This document shows, piece by piece, positions 1 to 7,636 of a stretch of 64,000 nucleotides of DNA. Every line of letters starts with the position of its first letter. The first letter of the stretch is position 1. Both the position numbers and the translations under genes were made by a program. Location: positions 124,001 through 188,000 of the forward strand of contig NZ_JANQJQ010000047.1 in NCBI RefSeq assembly GCF_028281565.1, written 5' to 3'. A model generated the notes under the pieces. It was not told where the DNA came from and did no database searches. It saw only the letters and a list, made by a program, of their open reading frames with translations. This stretch comes from Seonamhaeicola sp. Lineage in GTDB: Bacteria > Bacteroidota > Bacteroidia > Flavobacteriales > Flavobacteriaceae.

Positions 1-1961
1 GTCAGGAAGGCGTTCAGATGATCCGTATCAAGTTACCTTACGGGAAAGTAAAGAGTAACCAGTTACACAGGATCTCTGATGTATCGGATGAATATTCCAG
101 AGGACGGTTACACATTACCACACGTCAGGATATTCAAATTCACTATGTGGATTTGAACAGAACACCGGAACTTTGGGCAGAATTAGAACGTGATGACGTG
201 ACGTTACGTGAAGCCTGTGGTAACACGGTACGTAATGTTACAGCCAGTGAAACGGCAGGTATCGACCCTAATGAACCGTTTGATGTATCACCATATGCCG
301 ATGCATTGTACAAGTTCTTTTTAAGAAATCCTATCTGTCAGGAAATGGGACGTAAGTTTAAAGTGTCGTTCTCATCAACTGATGAAGATACCGGATTATC
401 ATACATGCATGACTTAGGATTTATTGCTAAACTAAAAAATGGTACTCGCGGGTTTAAAGTGATGATTGGTGGTGGACTGGGTTCGCAACCACGTCAGGCG
501 GATGTGCTTTATGATTTTGTGGAAACCGATAAGATCATTCCAATCATGGAAGGTGTATTACGAATTTTCGATCGTCACGGAGAACGTAAAAGTCGTGCCA
601 AAGCCCGTATGAAATTCTTAATAAAGGACATTGGTTTAGAAGCCTTTAAAACGTTAGTTGATGCTGAGCAAAATGCGATTGAATTAAAATCGGTACCGAT
701 TGATGCCGATGCGTATGAAGCATCGACTCCGGTAGAAGTTACTAAGATTCCTGAAGTGGAAATTAAAGATCAGGCGGCTTTCGAAATATGGAAGTCAACC
801 AATCTGATCCCTCAAAAACAGGAAGGGTATGTAGCTATCGGTATTAAAGTATTGTTAGGAGATTTCTATACTGATAAAGCCAGATTATTGGCTGATTTAG
901 TTGAGAATTATGCAGCTGGTGAGATCCGTTTGTCACTGCGTCAAAATATTGTAATTCCTTTCGTGAAAGAGGAATTGGTACCATTTTTCTATACTGAGTT
1001 GGAAAAATTAGGTTTTGTGGAGGCAGGTTATAACAAAGCAGTTGATATTACAGCTTGTCCGGGAACAGATACCTGTAATTTAGGTATTGCAAGTAGTACA
1101 GGTATTGCTGATGAGTTGGAGCGTGTTATTAAAGCCGAATATCCACAATATTTAAGTAATGAAGACCTGGTCATTAAGATCAGTGGTTGTATGAATGCCT
1201 GTGGACAACACAATATGGCTAATATTGGTTTCCAGGGGATGTCTGTTCGTACACCGGATAAATTGGTGGCTCCTGCGTTACAGGTACTGCTTGGCGGTGG
1301 TAACTTAGGCGATGGAAACGGCGTGTTTGCTGACAAGGTTGTTAAAGTACCGAGTAAGCGAGGACCGGAAGCCTTACGCAGAATATTAGATGATTATGAA
1401 GCTAATTCAGGTGGGAAGTTATTTGTAGATTACTACAAAGAGAAAGGAGAAAGATACTTTTATGACTTCCTTCAGGATTTACAGGATGTATCGAATTTAT
1501 CGGAATCGGATTTTATCGATTGGGGTAATGAAGAGAAATATGTTAAGGAAATAGGTGTTGGTGAGTGTGCCGGCGTGGTAATTGATTTAGTGGCAACCTT
1601 ATTCCTTGAAAGCGAAGAAAAGATTGAAAATGCCAAAGAATCTGCCAATAATGGTGTGTATTCCGGTGCTATTTATCATGCATATAGCTCTATGGTGAAT
1701 ACGGCGAAGGCTTTATTAACTGCGGAGAATAAGAAGACCAATACGCATGCAGGGATCATTAAACAATTTGATGAATTGTTTGTTGAAAGCGGAACAATAA
1801 AATTGGACGGTTCTTTTGCTGATTTAGCATATCAAATCAATAAATTTGCACCTTCACAGGATTTTGCTTCAAAATATATTGCTGCTGCTGCTGACTTTTT
1901 ACAAAAAGTAAGAGCTTATAGAGAATCAGAATTAAGTGCAGTTCAAAAGGAAGCTGTTTAA
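1..1961 (+). CDS. Sulfite (or nitrite) reductase hemoprotein with C-terminal HEPN-like domain, 5' end outside window
   Basis: Siroheme/[4Fe-4S] enzyme for six-electron reduction of sulfite to sulfide (nitrite is the alternative). Counting from the first Met in the window (position 18), the cofactor cysteines are visible as C347-x5-C353 and C391-x3-C395. The frame is open to the left edge and the codons before that Met (QEGVQ) read as normal protein, so the true start is upstream. Residues about 505-640 form an additional helical domain with HEPN-type features (HAYSSMVNTAKALL, then NTHAGIIKQF) that classical reductases lack; no R-x4-6-H RNase motif is seen in it. Siroheme, ferredoxin reductase and cysteine genes follow directly, which favours sulfite as substrate. 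Only nine bases separate it from cobA. Confidence 0.9.
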   Translation, partial: QEGVQMIRIKLPYGKVKSNQLHRISDVSDEYSRGRLHITTRQDIQIHYVDLNRTPELWAELERDDVTLREACGNTVRNVTASETAGIDPNEPFDVSPYADALYKFFLRNPICQEMGRKFKVSFSSTDEDTGLSYMHDLGFIAKLKNGTRGFKVMIGGGLGSQPRQADVLYDFVETDKIIPIMEGVLRIFDRHGERKSRAKARMKFLIKDIGLEAFKTLVDAEQNAIELKSVPIDADAYEASTPVEVTKIPEVEIKDQAAFEIWKSTNLIPQKQEGYVAIGIKVLLGDFYTDKARLLADLVENYAAGEIRLSLRQNIVIPFVKEELVPFFYTELEKLGFVEAGYNKAVDITACPGTDTCNLGIASSTGIADELERVIKAEYPQYLSNEDLVIKISGCMNACGQHNMANIGFQGMSVRTPDKLVAPALQVLLGGGNLGDGNGVFADKVVKVPSKRGPEALRRILDDYEANSGGKLFVDYYKEKGERYFYDFLQDLQDVSNLSESDFIDWGNEEKYVKEIGVGECAGVVIDLVATLFLESEEKIENAKESANNGVYSGAIYHAYSSMVNTAKALLTAENKKTNTHAGIIKQFDELFVESGTIKLDGSFADLAYQINKFAPSQDFASKYIAAAADFLQKVRAYRESELSAVQKEAV

Positions 1962-1972
1962 AAGACAAATTG

Positions 1973-2737
1973 ATGCGTTTGATTACCCCAAAATTAACGG
2001 TTGTAGGTGCTGGTCCGGGAGACGAAGATTTAATTACCCTTAAAGCCATTAAGGCCATTGAATCTGCCAACGTGATCCTGTACGATGCATTGATCAACGA
2101 AAGTTTGCTCAACTATGCTTCGGAAGCGGCAGAGCTTATTTTTGTGGGTAAACGTAAGGGATGTTATGCCTTTCAACAGGAGCAAATAAACGAGCTTATT
2201 GTTGCAAAGGCTAAAGAAAAGGGGCATGTGGTGCGACTTAAAGGAGGTGATCCCTTTATTTTTGGAAGAGGCGCTGAGGAAATTGACTTTGTTAAGCCAT
2301 TTGGTTTGGAAACGGCTGTGGTACCCGGAATTTCATCGGTAATTGGCGTGCCGGCCTATCAGGGCATCCCGTTAACAAGACGCGGGGCATCCGAAAGTTT
2401 CTGGGTGATTACGGGAACCACAAAAAATCATCTGTTATCAGACGATGTGGTGTTGGCGGCAAAGTCTACCGCTACAGTGGTCATCCTTATGGGGATGCAT
2501 AAGCTTGGAGAGATTGTTAAAGTGTTTTCAAATGAAAACAAACAAGATACACCTGTTGCCATTATTCAAAATGGAACACGAGATAATGAAAAGATAGGGG
2601 TTGGTACCGTTAAAACTATTGAAACCATTGTTGCTGAAAAGCAATTGACCTCCCCGGCAATTATTGTCATTGGCGAGGTTGTGAATCATCGTGTTACACT
2701 AACATCCATTTACGAGAGCGTTAAGGAGCAATTTTAA
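1973..2737 (+). CDS. cobA: Uroporphyrinogen-III C-methyltransferase
   Basis: SAM-dependent methylation of uroporphyrinogen III at C2 and C7 to precorrin-2, first step of the siroheme branch. The tetrapyrrole methylase fold is clear: VVGAGPGDEDLITL near residues 10-21, RLKGGDPFIFGRG from about residue 88, then GIPLTRRG. It has the length of a stand-alone enzyme (about 254 residues), so the methylase and the dehydrogenase/chelatase are separate genes here rather than a fused CysG. The ATG at 1973 is preferred over a TTG one codon earlier. It lies between the siroheme-using reductase and the next siroheme gene, all in one direction with very short gaps, so co-transcription is likely. Confidence 0.95.
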   Translation: MRLITPKLTVVGAGPGDEDLITLKAIKAIESANVILYDALINESLLNYASEAAELIFVGKRKGCYAFQQEQINELIVAKAKEKGHVVRLKGGDPFIFGRGAEEIDFVKPFGLETAVVPGISSVIGVPAYQGIPLTRRGASESFWVITGTTKNHLLSDDVVLAAKSTATVVILMGMHKLGEIVKVFSNENKQDTPVAIIQNGTRDNEKIGVGTVKTIETIVAEKQLTSPAIIVIGEVVNHRVTLTSIYESVKEQF

Positions 2738-2747
2738 ATTAGGACCC

Positions 2748-3335
2748 ATGGAGCGTAATAATTTATACCCTGTTTTCCTAAAGGTAAAGCAGCTGCACGT
2801 GCTGATTGTTGGAGGCGGGTACGTTGCCGAGGAAAAACTCACTTTTTTATTAAAATCCAGTCCGGATGCAAAGGTAACCATGGTGTCTCCCATGTTTAGG
2901 GAAGGTACTATAGCTTTAGCGGAGCAAGGCGATGTTACCCTGGTAAAGTCAAAATACAAAAAAAGCTTTTTAAAGGGAAAGCATATTGTAGTAGTAACAA
3001 CCGATAAGCCTAAAGTAAACGAAAAGGTTTATAAGCATTGCAGGAAGAAAAGTGTATTGGTGAATGTAGCAGATAATCCGCCGTTATGTGATTTTTACAT
3101 GGGTGGTATTGTAACCAAGGGCCATGTAAAAGTGGCGATCAGTACCAATGGAAAATCACCAACAACAGCCAAGCGCTTGAGGCAATTTTTTGAGGACGTG
3201 ATTCCGGAGCATGTGGATGATTTGGTAAAAAATTTAAACGAATACAGAAAAACACTAAAAGGTGACTTTGAGGAAAAAGTGGAAACGCTCAATGAAGTCA
3301 CAAAAAAATTAATAGAAAAAAGAAAAACGAAATGA
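2748..3335 (+). CDS. Precorrin-2 dehydrogenase / sirohydrochlorin ferrochelatase (CysG N-terminal / Met8p type)
   Basis: Bifunctional enzyme that oxidises precorrin-2 to sirohydrochlorin with NAD and inserts iron to give siroheme. The N-terminal Rossmann motif VGGGYVAEEK is at residues 21-30. The family pattern NVADNPPLCDF, which carries the catalytic Asp, and the segment KVAISTNGKSPTTAKRLR follow. The 195-residue length equals the CysG N-terminal module without the methylase. Its last four bases (ATGA) overlap the start of the ferredoxin reductase gene, indicating translational coupling. Siroheme is the prosthetic group of the reductase upstream, so the four genes form one functional unit. 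Confidence 0.92.
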   Translation: MERNNLYPVFLKVKQLHVLIVGGGYVAEEKLTFLLKSSPDAKVTMVSPMFREGTIALAEQGDVTLVKSKYKKSFLKGKHIVVVTTDKPKVNEKVYKHCRKKSVLVNVADNPPLCDFYMGGIVTKGHVKVAISTNGKSPTTAKRLRQFFEDVIPEHVDDLVKNLNEYRKTLKGDFEEKVETLNEVTKKLIEKRKTK

Positions 3336-4384
3336 TTAAAACTGATATACTGATAATCGGAGCCGGACCTACTGGATTGTTTACCGTGTTTGAAGCAGGT
3401 TTGTTAAAATTAAAGTGTCATTTAATTGATGCCTTACCGCAACCTGGCGGCCAATGTTCGGAAATTTATCCAAAGAAGCCTATTTATGATATTCCCGGGT
3501 TCCCGGAGATATTGGCAGGCGATCTGACAAAAAACCTATTAGAGCAGGGAAAACAGTTCGAACCCGGATTTACTTTAGGTGAAAGAGCTGAAACCATAGA
3601 AAAACTGGAAGATGGGTCATTTATAGTTACCACAAATAAAGGAACAAAACACCATGCGCCCGTGGTAGCCATTGCAGGTGGTTTAGGATCGTTTGAACCG
3701 CGCAAACCTGCTATCGAAGGACTGGCAGATTATGAAGATAAAGGGGTTGAGTACATGATTAAAGACCCGGAGATTTATAGAAATAAGCGTGTAGTGATTT
3801 CAGGAGGCGGCGATTCTGCCTTAGACTGGAGTATCTTCCTGGCCGATGTAGCTTCTGAAGTAACGCTTATTCATAGAAGAAATGAGTTTAGAGGGGCTTT
3901 GGATTCGGTTGAAAAGGTTAGAGAGTTAACATTGCTGAATAAAATTAACCTGATTACCCCTGCGGAAGTTACCGGTTTACATGGTGATGGTAAAATAGAG
4001 TCGCTTACGGTGACCAAAGAAGGTGAGTCGTTTGCTATTGAAACAGACCATTTTATTCCGTTGTTTGGGTTGTCTCCCAAGCTGGGGCCAATTGGAAGTT
4101 GGGGCTTAGAGATTGAGAAGAATGCGATAAAGGTGGATAATACCTTAAACTATCAAACCAATATCCCGGGAATATTTGCCATAGGGGATGTCAATACCTA
4201 TCCGGAGAAATTAAAGTTGATTTTATGTGGTTTCCATGAGGCTACGCTGATGTGTCAGGCGGCCTATAGAATCATCAATCCCGGTAAGCGTCATGTATTA
4301 AAATACACAACTGTAAGTGGTATTGATGGTTTTGACGGTTCAAGAAAGGAAGCGCCAAAAGCAGTAGTTCAGGCTATTAATTAA
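3332..4384 (+). CDS. Ferredoxin--NADP(+) reductase, thioredoxin-reductase-like type
   Basis: FAD enzyme passing NADPH electrons to ferredoxin (YumC-type family). The FAD-binding motif IIGAGPTGLFTVFEAG is at residues 8-23 and the NADPH-binding GGGDSALDWS lies near the middle. FAIGDVNTYPEKLKL towards the end is the second FAD contact. The CxxC disulfide of true thioredoxin reductase is absent, which separates this type from TrxB. The four-base overlap with the siroheme gene and the nearby sulfite reductase suggest that it supplies reduced ferredoxin for sulfite reduction; this role is inferred from context. Length of 350 residues is normal for the family. Confidence 0.9.
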   Translation: MIKTDILIIGAGPTGLFTVFEAGLLKLKCHLIDALPQPGGQCSEIYPKKPIYDIPGFPEILAGDLTKNLLEQGKQFEPGFTLGERAETIEKLEDGSFIVTTNKGTKHHAPVVAIAGGLGSFEPRKPAIEGLADYEDKGVEYMIKDPEIYRNKRVVISGGGDSALDWSIFLADVASEVTLIHRRNEFRGALDSVEKVRELTLLNKINLITPAEVTGLHGDGKIESLTVTKEGESFAIETDHFIPLFGLSPKLGPIGSWGLEIEKNAIKVDNTLNYQTNIPGIFAIGDVNTYPEKLKLILCGFHEATLMCQAAYRIINPGKRHVLKYTTVSGIDGFDGSRKEAPKAVVQAIN

Positions 4385-4410
4385 TAGTCACCTTGCCTAA
4401 ATAATTTATT

Positions 4411-4437
4411 CCTGCAAGGTTTTTTGAACCTTGCAGG
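4411..4437. repeat. Dispersed palindrome, CCTGCAAGGTT family, copy 1
   Basis: Perfect inverted repeat with 11-base arms CCTGCAAGGTT / AACCTTGCAGG and a five-base centre, just downstream of the ferredoxin reductase stop. Three further copies lie at 6198, 6250 and 6538. As RNA it would form a stable hairpin and could act as a weak terminator (ATTTTATGTTTT follows), but its recurrence shows that it is a mobile-type short repeat. Confidence 0.85.
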
Positions 4438-4520
4438 ATTTTATGTTTTAATTAATAAAGAGATTAAAAGATAAGTTTTACTTTTAGGATTTGAAATTTT
4501 TAATGGCGAATTACATTCCT

Positions 4521-4545
4521 GTGCTGAGCTTAGTCGAAGTATGAC
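4521..4545. repeat. Dispersed CTGAGCTTAGTCGAAGT repeat, copy A
   Basis: The core CTGAGCTTAGTCGAAGT (4524-4540) recurs at 7589 and, diverged, inside the SAM riboswitch at 6454. It lies upstream of cysE, and the ATG at 4541 that would extend cysE falls at its right edge. This is one reason to prefer the later cysE start. Confidence 0.7.
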
Positions 4546-4573
4546 AAATAAAAAAAACAATAAAAATAAACAG

Positions 4574-5314
4574 ATGAAAAGTTATAACGTTTGTTTAAAA
4601 GATACAGCGAAGACATTTACTAAAAGATTGTTTTATGCACTGTTCGATGAACAACAAATGATAGAGCATGAGGCTTATTTAGAAAAAACCTTTTTAAAAG
4701 TGCTTGATAAGCTGTCTGTTGATAATGCCGAACAAATTTGGTCTCAATTTAAAGACGGTCTGCCCGAGATTAGAAGAGTGTTAGATCTGGATGCTGTTGC
4801 TTTTGAAAATAATGATCCGGCATCCTACAATTTGCAGGAGATATATTTGGCGTATCCCGGTTTTCATGCCATTTCAGTTTACAGGTTAAGTCATGCACTT
4901 TACAAATTGAAAGTTCCTATTTTGCCAAGGATGATGAGTGAATATATTCATGGTATTACGGGGATTGACATTCACCCCGGAGCGACTATCGATGAGTCGT
5001 TCTACATTGACCATGGAACGGGAATCGTAATTGGGGAAACCTCAATCATTGGTAAGCATGTAAAAATATATCAAGGGGTTACCTTGGGTGGTATTTCAGT
5101 AGCAAAGAGTTTAGCTTCTACCAAACGGCACCCTACTATTGAGGATAATGTGTGCATTTACGCAAATGCCACTATTTTAGGAGGAGATATCACCATAGGC
5201 GCCAACAGTATTATTGGAGCTAATGTATGGATCACCCAATCGGTTCCTGAAAACTCTTTAGTGACCTATCAAACCGAAATAAAAATCAGACCTAAGAAGA
5301 ATGGCATACGATAA
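4574..5314 (+). CDS. cysE: Serine O-acetyltransferase
   Basis: Acetyl-CoA-dependent acetylation of serine to O-acetylserine, the carbon skeleton for cysteine. The C-terminal half is a left-handed beta-helix of hexapeptide repeats: IDIHPGATI, then DHGTGIVIGE with D146 and H147 as the catalytic pair, then IGANSIIGANVWI. The N-terminal half is helical, as in SatA-type enzymes. Start chosen at the ATG before KSYNVCLKD. A frame-compatible ATG 33 bases earlier would add an implausible Lys/Asn-rich run starting at the edge of a dispersed repeat. The 3' end overlaps cysM by 14 bases, so the two subunits of the cysteine synthase pathway are translationally coupled. Confidence 0.93.
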   Translation: MKSYNVCLKDTAKTFTKRLFYALFDEQQMIEHEAYLEKTFLKVLDKLSVDNAEQIWSQFKDGLPEIRRVLDLDAVAFENNDPASYNLQEIYLAYPGFHAISVYRLSHALYKLKVPILPRMMSEYIHGITGIDIHPGATIDESFYIDHGTGIVIGETSIIGKHVKIYQGVTLGGISVAKSLASTKRHPTIEDNVCIYANATILGGDITIGANSIIGANVWITQSVPENSLVTYQTEIKIRPKKNGIR

Positions 5315-6191
5315 AACAGTTTTAGATTTTATTGGTAATACCCCGTTAGTGGATGCCAGTCATTTGGTGTCGAAAGAAGGTGTAAAGCTTTTTTTAAAAT
5401 TAGAAGGCAATAATCCCGGAGGTAGTGTAAAAGACCGGCCTGCTTTTAATATGATCAATGAAGCGTTGAAACGTGGTGATATTAAAAAAGGAGGTACCCT
5501 GGTTGAAGCTACCAGTGGAAATACAGGGATAGCACTGGCATTAATAGCCAGTCTTTTAGAAGTGAATATGGTGTTGATCATGCCTGAAAACTCAACTGAA
5601 GAACGGGTGAAAACCATGAGGGCCTATGGTGCTGAAGTTATTTTGACGTCATCGGATATAGGTATTGAAGGCTCCAGGGATCTGGCTTTTAAATTGAGAG
5701 ATGAAAAAGGGTATACCCTTTTAAATCAGTTTGAAAATGATGACAACTGGATGGCGCATTATAAAACTACGGGCCCTGAGATCTGGGAAGCAACCGAAGG
5801 TAAGATAACGCATTTTGTGTCCGCCATGGGAACCACAGGAACCATTATGGGTGTATCGACGTATTTAAAGGAGCAAAATAAAGAGGTGACTATTGTTGGG
5901 GCTCAGCCCGACGATAATTCCCGGATTCCCGGAATCAGAAAATGGCCTGAGGAATATGTGCCGAAATTTTTTGACAGAAGTAAGGTAGATGAGGTTATTG
6001 AAGTTACGGAAGCAGATGCCAGAGCAACTACCCAAAGGTTAGCTAAAGAAGCCGGGGTATTTGCAGGGATGAGCAGTGGGGGATCGGTATTTTGTGCATT
6101 AAAAGTAGCCGAATCTATTGATGAAGGGGTTATTGTTTCTGTGATTTGTGATAGAGGCGATCGTTATTTGTCATCGGATTTATTTGAATAA
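5301..6191 (+). CDS. cysM: Cysteine synthase B (O-acetylserine sulfhydrylase)
   Basis: PLP enzyme joining O-acetylserine and sulfide to give cysteine. The cofactor lysine is K44 in GGSVKDRPAFN. The phosphate/substrate loop is EATSGNTGIALAL and the glycine-rich GTTGTIMG follows near residue 180. The length (296) and the C-terminal GMSSGGSV fit the CysM branch better than CysK. It starts inside the end of cysE, in the same direction. Sulfide from the reductase and O-acetylserine from CysE meet here, which completes the assimilatory route encoded in this cluster. Confidence 0.93.
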   Translation: MAYDKTVLDFIGNTPLVDASHLVSKEGVKLFLKLEGNNPGGSVKDRPAFNMINEALKRGDIKKGGTLVEATSGNTGIALALIASLLEVNMVLIMPENSTEERVKTMRAYGAEVILTSSDIGIEGSRDLAFKLRDEKGYTLLNQFENDDNWMAHYKTTGPEIWEATEGKITHFVSAMGTTGTIMGVSTYLKEQNKEVTIVGAQPDDNSRIPGIRKWPEEYVPKFFDRSKVDEVIEVTEADARATTQRLAKEAGVFAGMSSGGSVFCALKVAESIDEGVIVSVICDRGDRYLSSDLFE

Positions 6192-6197
6192 ATAGTT

Positions 6198-6223
6198 CCT
6201 GCAAGGTTTTGAAACCTTGTAGG
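6198..6223. repeat. Dispersed palindrome, CCTGCAAGGTT family, copy 2
   Basis: CCTGCAAGGTTT / AAACCTTGTAGG around a two-base centre, six bases after the cysM stop. It differs from copy 1 by one base in the right arm and by a shorter centre. It may double as the cysM 3' hairpin. Confidence 0.8.
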
Positions 6224-6249
6224 TATGCCTGTTTGAAAATGGAATTATA

Positions 6250-6277
6250 CCTGTAAGGTCAAAAAAGACCTTGCAGG
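6250..6277. repeat. Dispersed palindrome, CCTGCAAGGTT family, copy 3
   Basis: CCTGTAAGGTC / GACCTTGCAGG around AAAAAA. A G-C pair replaces the innermost T-A pair on both sides, so the change is compensatory within the palindrome. It sits 26 bases before the predicted riboswitch promoter. Confidence 0.8.
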
Positions 6278-6302
6278 ATAAGGATAACAAAAATATAGTT
6301 GT

Positions 6303-6310
6303 TATTTTTG
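6303..6310 (+). promoter_or_regulatory. Promoter -7 element for the SAM-riboswitch transcript
   Basis: TATTTTTG matches the Bacteroidota -7 consensus TAnnTTTG and lies about 40 bases before the first riboswitch helix. A small hairpin ACACCT/AGGTGT follows at 6312-6327, probably at the 5' end of the RNA. No convincing -33 TTG at normal spacing was seen. Confidence 0.5.
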
Positions 6311-6348
6311 TACACCTTAATAGGTGTGAGTTCATAAACGTAATAGTG

Positions 6349-6525
6349 TTATCAAGAAAGGTAGAGGGACTAGACCCAATGAAACCTTGGCAACCTCCCG
6401 AACCTTTTTCGGGAAAGGTGCTACGTTCTACCGCCTGTCCTGAATTTTTACACTGAGCTGTGTCGACGTGTATTTCAGGAACTTAGCGGACAGATAACGA
6501 ATAGTATTTTTACTTTTCTTGATGA
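6349..6525 (+). ncRNA. SAM-I (S-box) riboswitch
   Basis: S-adenosylmethionine-sensing leader before the methionine synthase genes. P1 is formed by ATCAAGAAA (6351-6359) and TTTCTTGAT (6515-6523). The S-box core is conserved: GAGGGACTAGACCC, ATGAAA, then TTGGCAACC for the P2/kink-turn. The hairpin CCCGAA-N5-TTCGGG is P3, then GGTGCTACGTTCTACC, and the P4 stem TGTCC/GGACA with AGATAACGA. P4 carries a long extra arm whose tip contains the dispersed TGAGCT-GTCGA repeat. No U-rich terminator is visible between the aptamer and the ATG at 6581, so the expression platform is unclear; P1-dependent alternative pairing near the start codon is possible. Confidence 0.93.
6451..6470. repeat. Dispersed TGAGCT-GTCGA repeat, copy C, inside riboswitch P4
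   Basis: CACTGAGCTGTGTCGACGTG matches the intergenic copy at 7586-7605 at 17 of 20 bases. Its ends (ACAC/GTGT) pair and are flanked by CCTGAA/TTCAGG, so the element forms the apical part of an extended P4 arm. Confidence 0.65.
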
Positions 6526-6537
6526 CATTTGTATAAT

Positions 6538-6564
6538 TCTGCAAGGTTTCGCTAACCTTGTAGG
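6538..6564. repeat. Dispersed palindrome, CCTGCAAGGTT family, copy 4
   Basis: CTGCAAGGTT / AACCTTGTAG around TCGCT, between the riboswitch P1 and the metH start codon. It would fold as a hairpin in the leader RNA close to the ribosome entry region. The bases after it are GTGTAAAAAAG rather than a T-run, so it is not an ordinary terminator. Confidence 0.75.
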
Positions 6565-6580
6565 TGTAAAAAAGAAGAAA

Positions 6581-7591
6581 ATGTCAAACATTAAACAAGC
6601 TTTACAGGATCGTATTTTAGTGCTGGATGGTGCTATGGGTACCATGCTACAGGCCTATAAGTTCACAGAAGAAGACTTTAGAGGCGAGCGCTTTAAAGAT
6701 TACCCTATACCATTACAGGGTAATAATGATTTGTTATCTATAACCCAACCCGAAGCTATTAAGGCAGTTCATGCTAAATATTTTGAAGCCGGGGCAGATA
6801 TAGTTGAAACCAATACCTTTTCGGGAACAACCATCGCTATGGCTGATTACCAGATGGAAGATTTGGTGTATGAGCTTAATTATGAATCAGCTAAAATAGC
6901 TAAGGAGGTGGCCGTTGAGTTCACCAAGAAAGAACCTCACAAACCTCGTTTTGTGGCAGGGGCCATGGGACCGACAAACCGGACAGCCAGTATGTCACCG
7001 GATGTTAATGATCCCGGGTATCGTGCTGTGACTTTTGATGAGTTAAGAATAGCGTATAAGCAGCAGGCAGAGGCCTTGGTGGATGGTGGTGTTGATATAC
7101 TATTAGTAGAAACCGTGTTTGATACGCTTAATGCTAAGGCAGCATTGTTTGCTATAGAAGAAGTTAAGGAAGAAAAGGGCATTGATATTCCGGTGATGTT
7201 AAGCGGAACGATCACGGATGCGAGTGGACGTACTTTATCAGGTCAAACGGCTGAAGCATTTTTGATTTCGGTATCGCACATTCCGTTATTATCGGTTGGA
7301 TTTAATTGTGCTTTGGGAGCTAATTTATTACAACCGCATTTAGAGGCGATTGCAGGTAAAACGGATTTTGCTGTATCAGCACATCCTAATGCAGGGTTGC
7401 CTAATGCCTTTGGAGAATATGATGAAACTCCTGAAGAAATGGGTGCTCAGATTGAAGCATATTTAAAGAAAGATCTAATTAATATTATTGGTGGTTGCTG
7501 TGGAACAACACCAGATCATATAAAAGTGATTGCGGACATAGCTTCAAAATACAAACCCAGACCACTTGTCACTCTGAGCGTGTCACACTGA
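6581..7591 (+). CDS. metH: Methionine synthase, homocysteine-binding module (split MetH, N-terminal part)
   Basis: Supplies the zinc/homocysteine half of cobalamin-dependent methionine synthase. The start LVLDGAMGTMLQ is typical of homocysteine S-methyltransferase barrels. The zinc ligands are C243 (GFNCALG) and C306/C307 (GGCCGTTPDHI). The protein ends soon after this domain, at 336 residues. The folate, B12 and activation domains are in a separate gene downstream, a split seen in other Flavobacteriia. Its last residues (SVSH) and the stop codon come from the dispersed CACTGAGCTTAGTCGAAG repeat, so the native C-terminus was probably replaced. The SAM-I riboswitch immediately upstream controls it. 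Confidence 0.92.
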   Translation: MSNIKQALQDRILVLDGAMGTMLQAYKFTEEDFRGERFKDYPIPLQGNNDLLSITQPEAIKAVHAKYFEAGADIVETNTFSGTTIAMADYQMEDLVYELNYESAKIAKEVAVEFTKKEPHKPRFVAGAMGPTNRTASMSPDVNDPGYRAVTFDELRIAYKQQAEALVDGGVDILLVETVFDTLNAKAALFAIEEVKEEKGIDIPVMLSGTITDASGRTLSGQTAEAFLISVSHIPLLSVGFNCALGANLLQPHLEAIAGKTDFAVSAHPNAGLPNAFGEYDETPEEMGAQIEAYLKKDLINIIGGCCGTTPDHIKVIADIASKYKPRPLVTLSVSH

Positions 7592-7607
7592 GCTTAGTCG
7601 AAGTGCA
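7568..7607. repeat. Dispersed CACTGAGCTTAGTCGAAGTG repeat, copy B
   Basis: A 20-base core at 7586-7605, preceded by a partial copy (CACTCTGAGCGTGTCA). It overlaps the 3' end of the first methionine synthase gene and provides its TGA. Related copies lie at 4524 and 6451. Confidence 0.75.
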
Positions 7608-7636
7608 GTTGAAGGGTCTATGTAATAGCGTGAATT

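Noticed and set aside
6271-6456. A 61-codon open frame upstream of metH
   Set aside because: It runs through the SAM-I riboswitch core and a dispersed repeat; the sequence is explained by the RNA structure, not by coding.
4411-6564. CCTGCAAGGTT palindromes as ordinary terminators or as a CRISPR array
   Set aside because: No T-run follows most copies; the copies are palindromic, irregularly spaced and separated by genes, without spacer-repeat order or cas genes.
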